A stretch of DNA of 64,000 nucleotides, taken from the NCBI RefSeq assembly GCF_009827305.1, contig NZ_WTYJ01000002.1, positions 434,001-498,000 on the forward strand, read 5' to 3'. Positions 51,688-58,644 of the stretch are shown here, piece after piece. Positions within the stretch are counted from its first letter, which is position 1, and the number at the start of each line of letters is the position of its first letter. Source of the stretch: Croceibacterium xixiisoli. Its GTDB lineage: Bacteria > Pseudomonadota > Alphaproteobacteria > Sphingomonadales > Sphingomonadaceae. Both the position numbers and the translations under genes were made by a program. A model generated the notes under the pieces. The model made no database searches, was not told the DNA's origin, and saw nothing but the letters and a program-made list of their open reading frames with translations.

Positions 51688-52623
51688 TCAATGCAGCGAG
51701 ATTTCGCTGCTGCTCAGGATCTTGCGCAGCGTCTGCCGCGCCCAGACGATGAAGGGATCCTTGTCGAACCGTTTGTGCCAATATTGGTTGATCGCGATCG
51801 GCGGCAGATAGAATTTCGGCGTCAGGATGCGCACCTTGGCCGTGCGGCAGAAATATTGCGCCAGCGAGTGGGGCACCACGGCCACGATATCCTTGTCCCC
51901 CTCCACGATCATCGGCACCGAAGAGATATAGGGCGTTTCGATTTTCGGCGGACGGGGGGAGTGGTTGCGCTGCAGCGCCTGGGAAATGAACTGCCCCGAT
52001 TTGGGCGATGATCGGGACTGGAGCAGGATATGATCCATCTCCTCATATTGTTCGAAGCTGATCTCTTCCTGCAGCGGGCAATCCTGCGCGCAGATGAAGA
52101 CCAGATGATCGTCATACAGCTTCTGGCACAGGATATCGGATGAAGAGGCATCCATGATCCCGACATAGATATCCAGCTTGCCCGTCGCGAGCAGGTCCAC
52201 CGCTTCGTCCGACGTGGCGGGCACCGATACCAGCCGGCCCTGTGCCTGATGCGCACGCAGATGCCGCGCCAGTGCGGGCAGGATCACCATATCGCCCACG
52301 TCCCCCAGCGCCACGGTCAGCGTCCAGTCGGCATTGTCCGGATCGAAGGAAGATGACGGCAACAAGGTGCTGCGCGTCAGCCGCATGATTTCCAAAATAT
52401 AGTCCGAAATCGCGAGCGTCTTGGGCGTGGGCACCATGCGATCGCGCGCGCGGATGAACAGCGGATCGTCGAACTGGTCGCGCAGGCGCTTCAACGCATG
52501 GCTGACCGCGCTCTGCGACATGTCCAGCTCATCCGCCGCGCGCGACACATTCTCGCACCGGAGCAGGGCATCGAACACGATCAGCAGGTTGAGATCGAGA
52601 TCGCGGAGTTTTTCTTTCGCCAC
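51688..52623 (-). CDS. LysR-family transcriptional regulator (NodD-like branch)
   Basis: 311 residues. GTG at 52623 is chosen (GAGGA eight bases upstream); the frame extends to another GTG at 52653. DNA-binding domain: LRDLDLNLLIVFDALLRCEN, VSRAADELDMSQSAVSHALK, RLRDQFDDPLFIRARDRMVP, the pattern of the NodD/LinR/SyrM branch, which often responds to aromatic compounds. Effector domain from about residue 90. It is transcribed away from the sulfurtransferase, LigE-like transferase and aminotransferase genes, and is the natural candidate to control them. Confidence 0.92.
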   Translation of the reverse strand: MAKEKLRDLDLNLLIVFDALLRCENVSRAADELDMSQSAVSHALKRLRDQFDDPLFIRARDRMVPTPKTLAISDYILEIMRLTRSTLLPSSSFDPDNADWTLTVALGDVGDMVILPALARHLRAHQAQGRLVSVPATSDEAVDLLATGKLDIYVGIMDASSSDILCQKLYDDHLVFICAQDCPLQEEISFEQYEEMDHILLQSRSSPKSGQFISQALQRNHSPRPPKIETPYISSVPMIVEGDKDIVAVVPHSLAQYFCRTAKVRILTPKFYLPPIAINQYWHKRFDKDPFIVWARQTLRKILSSSEISLH

Positions 52624-52844
52624 GCGCAGGGTCCTCGCACCGGATATGTGCACGATTCATACCTGCAATACGGTCTTGCTCATACGAACAAAATCTTCCA
52701 TCACTCATAGAGGCTATCTGCCTATGAACGGGATCGATAGGCGCTATTGGCCCCGCCCGCTGGGGCAACCTCCTTTCTCATGTTATCAGGTAGACAATAG
52801 GTGCTGTGCGCTGCGCAGCTGTCGCCCGATGGGAAAGGACTGGC
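52624..52844. promoter_or_regulatory. Divergent promoter region, LysR regulator / sulfurtransferase operon
   Basis: 221 bp with lower GC. It contains CATAG...CTATG (around 52707-52726) and repeated AGGC-TAT / ATAGGC words (52711-52745) that could be LysR contact sites (T-N11-A type). No defined -35/-10 pair is certain. Confidence 0.4.
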
Positions 52845-53687
52845 ATGGAAAGTCTCGTTTCAACGCAATGGCTGGCCGACAATCTGGACGCTGCCGATCT
52901 GCGTACCGTGGATGCGACGCGCCACCATTTCGAACCGGAACGCAGCTCTTCTGCGGAATTCGAAGCCGGGCATATTCCCGGTGCGCTGTTCCTCGACATG
53001 GTCACGCTGGTCGATCCGGCCTCGCAAATTGAAAACACCGCCCCCACGGCGCAGCAATTTGCCGAACGCATGCGCGATCTGGGCCTGAACGGGAATGAAC
53101 GGATCGTGCTGTATGACGACAGCATCGTAAAGACCGCCACCCGCGCCTGGTTCCTGTTCCGCGCCTTCGGCTGGCAGAATGTCGCCGTGCTGGATGGCGG
53201 GCTGGGCAAGTGGAAGGCCGATGGCCTGCCGCTCGCTGCGGGCCTGCCGCAGGTCACCCCGGGCAGCTTCACCGCCGCCGCCTATCCGGTGTTCTTCCGC
53301 AGCAAGGAAGATGTGCTGGCCAATATCGACAGCCAGGCCGAGCAGCTGGTCGACGGGCGCGGCGCGGCGCATTTCACCGGGCAGGATGATGATCCCAACC
53401 CCGTGGTCGCGGCCGGCCATGTGCCCGGCGCCTTCAACGTGCCGTTCTGGGATCTGTTCGAGGCGGATGGCACCTTCAAGGATGATGATGCCCTGCGCGC
53501 GGCCTTCGTCGGGGCAGGGGTCGATCTCGACCGGCCGATCGTCACCAGCTGCGGCAGCGGCGTGGTCGCCTGCGCCCTGGCCCTGGCGCTGGACCGGATC
53601 GGGAAGCACGATGTGGCGTTGTATGACGGCAGCTGGACAGAATGGGGCGCCGACCCTGCGCTGCCCAAGGCCCGCGGTGCCGCCTGA
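52845..53687 (+). CDS. sseA: 3-mercaptopyruvate sulfurtransferase (SseA-like)
   Basis: 280 residues; AAGGA before ATG 52845. Two rhodanese domains: the N-terminal one (residues 5-130) is inactive (LYDDSIVKTATRAWFLFRAF), the C-terminal one (150-275) has the active-site loop TSCGSGVVACALALALDRIG. CGSGV is the mercaptopyruvate type; thiosulfate enzymes have CRKG(V/I). It transfers sulfur from 3-mercaptopyruvate to thiols or cyanide. It starts an operon with a LigE-like transferase and a PatB-type lyase, so thiol and sulfur handling are shared themes. Confidence 0.92.
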   Translation: MESLVSTQWLADNLDAADLRTVDATRHHFEPERSSSAEFEAGHIPGALFLDMVTLVDPASQIENTAPTAQQFAERMRDLGLNGNERIVLYDDSIVKTATRAWFLFRAFGWQNVAVLDGGLGKWKADGLPLAAGLPQVTPGSFTAAAYPVFFRSKEDVLANIDSQAEQLVDGRGAAHFTGQDDDPNPVVAAGHVPGAFNVPFWDLFEADGTFKDDDALRAAFVGAGVDLDRPIVTSCGSGVVACALALALDRIGKHDVALYDGSWTEWGADPALPKARGAA

Positions 53688-53736
53688 CCGGGCGCCGCAT
53701 CCCGTCCATCCCCCTGTTCCGGCCTGAAAGTTTCCC

Positions 53737-54513
53737 ATGACCGATACTCCGAAAATTGCCGTGCTCGATCTCCAGCTCGAAGCGGGCTGCACGATCAGCC
53801 CCTTCGTCTGGCAGGCCAAATATGCCCTGGCGCACAAGCAGATCGAGGCGGAGATCATTCCCGGTGGCTTCACCAGCCTGCCCGCGCGCACGGACGGCCG
53901 CTCGCAACACCGCCCGGGCATTCGCGATGGCGATCACTGGGTGTTCGAAAGCCTGCGCAGCGGCGAATTCCTCGTTGCCGATTATCTCGATGCGGCCTAC
54001 CCGGATCGCCCGCGTCTCTTCGCCAATGCCGATCAGCGCAACTATGTGAAGTTCCTCGACAACTGGCTCTGGGCGGCGTCGATCAAGCCGTGGTTCAGCT
54101 GCTACATCCTCGATTATCACGACCGTTGTCTGCCCGAAGACCGCCCCTCCGTGCGCGAAAGCCGGGAACGCGATTTCCTCGGCGGCGCCACACTGGAAGA
54201 GGTGCAGGCCGGGCGCGAAGACCGCCTGCCGCTGGTGCCGCCGGCGCTGGAGCCGCTGCGCGAACAGCTGCGGGAAAGCGCCTGGCTGGGCGGCGATACG
54301 CCCAACTTCGCCGATTATTCGGCCCTCTCGGTTTTCCTCTGGCTCGCCTCGGTCGCGCGCACGCCGGGGCTGACCGATGACGATCCGCTGCGTGACTGGA
54401 TTGAGCGCGGCTTCGATCTGTTTGGCGGGCTGGGGCGCCATCCCGGCCTCAACCCGATCTTCGGCCTGCAATTGCGTGACGGCGATCCCGCACCCTTCGT
54501 GGTGCAGGGCTGA
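53737..54513 (+). CDS. Glutathione S-transferase, LigE/LigP beta-etherase-like
   Basis: 258 residues. The N-terminal thioredoxin-like domain has LDLQLEAGCTISPFVWQAKY, where Ser next to Pro is the glutathione contact of this group. The C-terminal helical domain has FLDNWLWAASIKPWFSCYIL, DVQ-type EEVQAGREDRLPLVPPALEP, FADYSALSVFLWLASVARTP and RGFDLFGGLGRHPGLNPIFG, which agree with my memory of sphingomonad LigE/LigP, the enzymes that cleave beta-aryl-ether bonds of lignin dimers. It starts 49 bp after the sulfurtransferase. Aryl-ether activity is inferred from similarity, not shown. Confidence 0.85.
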   Translation: MTDTPKIAVLDLQLEAGCTISPFVWQAKYALAHKQIEAEIIPGGFTSLPARTDGRSQHRPGIRDGDHWVFESLRSGEFLVADYLDAAYPDRPRLFANADQRNYVKFLDNWLWAASIKPWFSCYILDYHDRCLPEDRPSVRESRERDFLGGATLEEVQAGREDRLPLVPPALEPLREQLRESAWLGGDTPNFADYSALSVFLWLASVARTPGLTDDDPLRDWIERGFDLFGGLGRHPGLNPIFGLQLRDGDPAPFVVQG

Positions 54514-54518
54514 TCGGC

Positions 54519-55694
54519 ATGGACTTTACCCAGGCCTTCGACGCCATCAGCCTCGACACCCTGCGCGCCACCGGCGCCACCAAATGGGCGGCGGAGGATG
54601 GCTCCATCGGCGCCTTCGTGGCGGAAATGGATTTCGGCATCGCCCCGCCGATCACGGCGGCGCTGCATGCTGCCGTGGATGAGGGCGCGTTTGGCTATCT
54701 GCCCGCCCGGCTGACCGAAGATCTGCGCCAGGCCACCGCCGCCATGCTGCAGGCGCGCCATGGCTGGGATGTGCCGCCCGCCCAGGTCTGGCCCGTGCCC
54801 GATGTGATCAAGGCGCTGGAACTGGCGATCACCCACCATTCCGCACCGGGCAGCAAGGTGATCGTGCCGACCCCGGCCTATATGCCCTTCCTGCTGATCC
54901 CTCCGTTCCACCAACGGGAGGTGATCCAGGTGCCGATGCTGGATGACGGCGGCCATTATAGCTATGATCTGGACGCGCTCGACCGCGCCTTTGCCGATGG
55001 TGGCAATCTGCTGCTGATGTGCAACCCGCACAATCCCACCGGCCGGGTGTTCACGCAGGAAGAACTGGCCGCCGTGGCGCAGGTGGTGGAGCGGCATCAG
55101 GGCCGCGTTTTTGCGGATGAGATCTGGGCGCCGCTGGTCTTCCCCGGCCACAAATATGTGCCCTATGCCAGCGTCAGCGAAGCCGCCGCCGGCCACACCA
55201 TCACCGCCATCTCCGCCTCCAAGGCGTGGAACTTGCCCGGCCTGAAATGCGCACAGGTGATCACCAGCAATATGGCGGATCAGGAATTGTGGCAGAAGAT
55301 CGGCTTCTTCGCCGGCCACGGCACCAGCAATCTGGGCGTCACCGCCAACATCGCCGCCTATCGCGACGGCTTTCCCTGGCTGGACCAGGTGCTGGCCTAT
55401 CTGCAACGCAATGCCGAGGCGCTGGCGGCCATGGTGGCTGACAAACTGCCCGGCGTCCGCTTCGCCCGCCCCGAAGGCAGCTACATCGCCTGGCTCGATT
55501 TCCGGGGCACCGCCGCACCGGTGAACCCGGCCGCCCTGTTCAAGGCGCAGGCCGGCGTCCATTTGACCGACGGCGCCAGCTGCGGCGCCGGCTATGAAGG
55601 CTTCGTGCGGGTGATCCTGGCAACGCCGCTGCCGATCCTGACGGAGATTGTGGAGCGCATGGCCGGGGTGATGCAGGAAAGCGCCTCAGCGTAG
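54519..55694 (+). CDS. MalY/PatB-family pyridoxal-phosphate aminotransferase or C-S lyase
   Basis: 391 residues, fold type I. MalY/PatB features: FVAEMDFGIAPPITAALHAA, CNPHNPTGRVFTQEELAAVA, the cofactor Lys in AISASKAWNLPGLKCAQ and EGSYIAWLDFRG. Members are cystathionine beta-lyase-like enzymes that cleave cysteine conjugates. It starts 5 bp after the LigE-like gene. Together these genes could process glutathione/cysteine conjugates: transferase forms or opens the adduct, C-S lyase splits it, sulfurtransferase deals with sulfur. This is inference from context. Confidence 0.9.
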   Translation: MDFTQAFDAISLDTLRATGATKWAAEDGSIGAFVAEMDFGIAPPITAALHAAVDEGAFGYLPARLTEDLRQATAAMLQARHGWDVPPAQVWPVPDVIKALELAITHHSAPGSKVIVPTPAYMPFLLIPPFHQREVIQVPMLDDGGHYSYDLDALDRAFADGGNLLLMCNPHNPTGRVFTQEELAAVAQVVERHQGRVFADEIWAPLVFPGHKYVPYASVSEAAAGHTITAISASKAWNLPGLKCAQVITSNMADQELWQKIGFFAGHGTSNLGVTANIAAYRDGFPWLDQVLAYLQRNAEALAAMVADKLPGVRFARPEGSYIAWLDFRGTAAPVNPAALFKAQAGVHLTDGASCGAGYEGFVRVILATPLPILTEIVERMAGVMQESASA

Positions 55695-56129
55695 CGGCTG
55701 CTTGCCAGCTAAACCCAATGCATCGCAGAAAGCGCTAGGGTTGAGAATGCGGGCGCGCTGGAAACTGCCACGTTGCAGAATCCCTGCGCGCCTGTCTCCG
55801 GTGACCAGAAAATCCGCATTGCTGGCGGCAACCATGCTCAGCAGGAAATCGTCGTCGGGATCTGCTGATCCCATGCCTTCGGGCAGATCCGGTAGCTGAT
55901 CCAGTATCACCGCGCGATCCAGGTTGTTGATCATGGCGGCAATCCGATGATTGGGCAGGATTTCTTTCAACTTGGGGTAGCGACTGACGCGTCGCAACTC
56001 ATCGATCTGCTGGCGACTTGTCACCAATTCAAAGCGCCCGCTGCGCCATGCGCGATAGATCGCCTCTGGCGGGCTGTGTCTGGAGATCAGGGCAGCGATC
56101 AGGACATTGGTGTCCAGGATCACGCGCAT
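55686..56129 (-). CDS. PIN-domain toxin of a toxin-antitoxin pair
   Basis: 147 residues. PIN nuclease motifs: VILDTNVLIAALIS (first Asp), ISRHSPPEAIYRAW, DPDDDFLLSMVAASNADFLV (second acidic cluster) and TGDRRAGIL. This is the COG1569 type of putative toxin. It would cut RNA when free. The start overlaps the antitoxin stop (TGATG). Its end overlaps the convergent aminotransferase gene by 9 bp. Confidence 0.9.
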   Translation of the reverse strand: MRVILDTNVLIAALISRHSPPEAIYRAWRSGRFELVTSRQQIDELRRVSRYPKLKEILPNHRIAAMINNLDRAVILDQLPDLPEGMGSADPDDDFLLSMVAASNADFLVTGDRRAGILQRGSFQRARILNPSAFCDALGLAGKQPLR

Positions 56130-56368
56130 CAGTTATGGCGCGCCCATTGAACCGCATCTTCGATCAGATCGGAGAGGTCTGCCTCGTCGATATTGGCGGT
56201 CGTATCCTTGGCCTGTTCCACAGCCTGCTCAAACAGATAGGTGCGCACTGCCTGCTCTATGAAGCGCGAAAGATCCCCTTTGCGGCCCCCGCCTTGCCCG
56301 GCCAGAAACATCCGTACAGCCTGATCGGTATCGGGTGACACGACGACATTCCAGCGTACCGAAGACAT
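56129..56368 (-). CDS. Antitoxin, ribbon-helix-helix type
   Basis: 79 residues from the third Met (56368), which has GGAG six bases upstream; the open frame extends to 56380. A ribbon-helix-helix N-terminus (VRWNVVVSPDTDQAVRMFLA, RKGDLSRFIEQAVRTYLF) binds DNA; the acidic C-terminal tail (ANIDEADLSDLIEDAV) should wrap the toxin. Coupled to the PIN toxin gene. Symmetric sequence upstream fits autorepression. Confidence 0.88.
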   Translation of the reverse strand: MSSVRWNVVVSPDTDQAVRMFLAGQGGGRKGDLSRFIEQAVRTYLFEQAVEQAKDTTANIDEADLSDLIEDAVQWARHN

Positions 56369-56378
56369 CATGCTCTCC

Positions 56379-56408
56379 ATCTATATGCTTATGCGCATAT
56401 ACATAGAT
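56379..56408. promoter_or_regulatory. Operator-like palindromes upstream of the toxin-antitoxin pair
   Basis: Outer arms ATCTAT (56379-56384) and ATAGAT (56403-56408) enclose a perfect 10-bp palindrome TATGCGCATA (56390-56399). It is AT-rich and 11 bp from the antitoxin start, where an antitoxin or toxin-antitoxin complex would bind. Confidence 0.6.
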
Positions 56409-56484
56409 GTGGCAAAATTTCAATGTTGGCGGAAGTTGGCGCGTGAGCAATCCGATCCGAACCTCGTACGGCCGGTGGCCACTA

Positions 56485-56907
56485 TCAAACCTTTCGGCGA
56501 TAGCGGGTGACGTTGAAATCGCGCCATTCCCCGCTGTCGTCGCGGAAGCGACCGATTGTCGTTCGCTCGTCGGCGGAGGAAATCGTCCAGATATCCTGGT
56601 AATCGGTTTCTCCCTCACCACCGTCCATACGGGGGCCTCGGTTGTCGAGAACCAGGCGGTCGCCATCCGGCGCGCCGTCATAAATCCAGAGACCGGGGTG
56701 GTGCCAATTCAGGAAATCACCTAAGACGCGGCCCGTCTGCGGGTTGAAAACCAGCTGGAAGCGCGCGTGATCATCGCTCTCGATCACGACCCATTTGCCT
56801 CGTCGCTCGACGGTTTCCGTGCCGGTGGTCTGGCCTTGCGGATCGGACGGGATCGAGTCCGCGTCACAGGTCCATTCGCCAACAAGGTGCTCGAGCCAGT
56901 CTGCCAT
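56485..56907 (-). CDS. DUF1579-like small protein
   Basis: 140 residues; start at the third of three Met codons (56907) with AGGAG six bases upstream. The opening MADWLEHLVGEWTCDADSIP and internal QLVFNPQTGRVLGDFLNWHH, LWIYDGAPDGDRLVLDNRG are typical of DUF1579/lipocalin-like cytoplasmic proteins that start with W..L.G.W. A small beta-barrel is likely. Not an operon with its neighbours. Function unknown. Confidence 0.72.
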   Translation of the reverse strand: MADWLEHLVGEWTCDADSIPSDPQGQTTGTETVERRGKWVVIESDDHARFQLVFNPQTGRVLGDFLNWHHPGLWIYDGAPDGDRLVLDNRGPRMDGGEGETDYQDIWTISSADERTTIGRFRDDSGEWRDFNVTRYRRKV

Positions 56908-57200
56908 CATCATCTCCTGCGGACCGATGGGGGCTCGTAAAGAGGCATGAGACGCGAGCCCGGTGTCCTGCACGCCTACAACGGGGAAGGAGTGAATTGA
57001 TCCCGCCGTGACGGCTTTTGCGGCCGATCGGCATGGCGCGTGGGGTGGGCCGAGTGGTGCTTGGCCAGTTCCGACTGCCTGCCCCGAGCACATCGGCAAT
57101 GGCGAAAATCAGTGCTTCACCCAGGCCAATGGCAGAGCTCGTTTCATACCCTGCGCCATCTGCCAAATGTTACCTGGCAGATGGCGCAAGCAGACACACA
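56908..57200. other. Gene-free stretch with a long hairpin
   Basis: 293 bp between the DUF1579-like gene and the end of the MFS gene. Its main feature is the 14-bp stem at 57152-57188. The rest shows no credible frame; the 5' region of the DUF1579-like gene should hold its promoter. Confidence 0.5.
57152..57188. terminator. Long perfect hairpin downstream of the MFS gene
   Basis: TGCGCCATCTGCCA / TGGCAGATGGCGCA, 14-bp arms, 9-nt loop AATGTTACC, 13 bp after the MFS stop codon. Neither strand has a T-run, so it may be a Rho-linked end, an mRNA-stabilising stem or a protein site. Confidence 0.5.
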
Positions 57201-58529
57201 TCACCCCCGCTGGTCCACCGGCACCCAGCGCCCCGCCGCCTCACGGTCGGCCTTGAAGTGCTTGCCGGCCAGCAACAGCACCGGGCCGGACAGCAGCGCG
57301 AAGCAGGCGGTGATTGCCATGGAATAGCGGATCGCTTCATCGCCCCAGATCGCATTGAACTGATCGTTCAGCAGGCCCACGCCCAGCGGGCCCAGGATGT
57401 CGCCCAGCAGGGAATTGATCAGGAAGTACGACGCCATGCCCAGCGTGCGGATCGATGATGGCATGATCTGCACCAGCAGGATGCTGATCAGCGGCACGGC
57501 CATGGTCACGGCGAAGCTGTCGATCGCCGAACCCACCGCCAGCATCCAGATGCTGGAGGCGAAGATGAAAATGTACTGCGCCACGCCCACCACCACGAAG
57601 CACAGTGCCGGCAGCCAGAACTGCCAGCGCTCGTCACGCTTCAACAGCCAGTTGAGCACCAGGCCGGATGATAGCCCGCCGGCCAGCCCGGCGATGCCAC
57701 GGATCGGGCCAAACAGGGCGGCGCTTTGCGCCACATCGATCTGGTGCACGCGCACCAGGAAGGTCGTGCTCCAGACAATATAGGCGTAGAAGGATATGAT
57801 CAGCAGCGATGCGGCCAGCGTGGTGTAGATATAGGTCCGCCGACTGATCAGATAGAAAAACGCTTCCAGGAATGGCGTCTTTTCGACCGGCTTTTCCTTC
57901 GGCGGGTCGAACCGACCGCGCTGCGGTTCCTTCACCGTGAACATCAGCAGCAGGCCGAAGAACAGCCCGATCCCGCCCGCCAGCAGATAGGCGGTGCGCC
58001 AGCCCTGCGTCTGGGCAATCCAGCCGGCGGCCGGAGTCAGCACCAGAGAGGATATCGACGTGCCCGAAACCATGATCGAAAAGGCGATCGCACGGCGACG
58101 CTTTTCGAACAGATCGGTCAGCAGGGAAGAGGATGAGGGGTTGGCGGTGGATTCCCCCATGCCCATCAGGAACCGCGTGGCCGCCAGCTGCCAGAAATTG
58201 GTGACGAAGCCGGTCAGGAACGTCATCACGCTCCAGAATGAAAAGCCGATCCCGATGATCAGCTTGCGGCTGCCCCGGTCGGCCAGCCGGGCCACGGGGA
58301 TGCCCATGGTGGCATAGATCAGCACGAAGGCGACCCCCGTCACCAGTCCGAACTCGGTATCCGTCAGCCCAAGATCCGGCTGCATCAGCGGGAACAGAAG
58401 CGATATCAGCAGGCGATCGAAATAGTTGAACGCATAGGTGATGGTCAGCATCGCCAGCGTGTAGATGGACAGGGTGGTCCATCCCCCGGCTTCGGGCTCG
58501 GCCTGCGGTTTATCAAGGTTCTGCGGCAT
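57201..58529 (-). CDS. MFS transporter, spinster-like
   Basis: 442 residues from Met 58529 (GGGAA upstream); an in-frame Met at 58541 is possible. About twelve transmembrane helices; motifs match the transporter at 7019: AFNYFDRLLISLLFPLMQPD, GIPVARLADRGSRKLIIGIG, TRFLMGMGESTANPSSSS. It follows a TonB-dependent receptor on the same strand (103 bp between), so outer- and inner-membrane transport of one solute is likely. No catabolic enzyme is next to it, so the solute cannot be named. Confidence 0.87.
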   Translation of the reverse strand: MPQNLDKPQAEPEAGGWTTLSIYTLAMLTITYAFNYFDRLLISLLFPLMQPDLGLTDTEFGLVTGVAFVLIYATMGIPVARLADRGSRKLIIGIGFSFWSVMTFLTGFVTNFWQLAATRFLMGMGESTANPSSSSLLTDLFEKRRRAIAFSIMVSGTSISSLVLTPAAGWIAQTQGWRTAYLLAGGIGLFFGLLLMFTVKEPQRGRFDPPKEKPVEKTPFLEAFFYLISRRTYIYTTLAASLLIISFYAYIVWSTTFLVRVHQIDVAQSAALFGPIRGIAGLAGGLSSGLVLNWLLKRDERWQFWLPALCFVVVGVAQYIFIFASSIWMLAVGSAIDSFAVTMAVPLISILLVQIMPSSIRTLGMASYFLINSLLGDILGPLGVGLLNDQFNAIWGDEAIRYSMAITACFALLSGPVLLLAGKHFKADREAAGRWVPVDQRG

Positions 58530-58579
58530 GAAGGTTCCCATCAGTCGCGGGGAAAATCATCGGATGGCAAACGGCCGGA

Positions 58580-58609
58580 CACGGCGCTGCGGATAACCGC
58601 AACGCCGTG
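58580..58609 (-). terminator. Hairpin after the third TonB-dependent receptor
   Basis: CACGGCG-C-TGCGG / CCGCA-A-CGCCGTG, 12 paired bases with one mismatch and an ATAA loop, 36 bp beyond the receptor stop. No T-run on the minus strand; may be a partial terminator before the MFS gene. Confidence 0.5.
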
Positions 58610-58644
58610 CCTGGGGGTATTCCGTACAGGGGTGAGAGGCCGGA

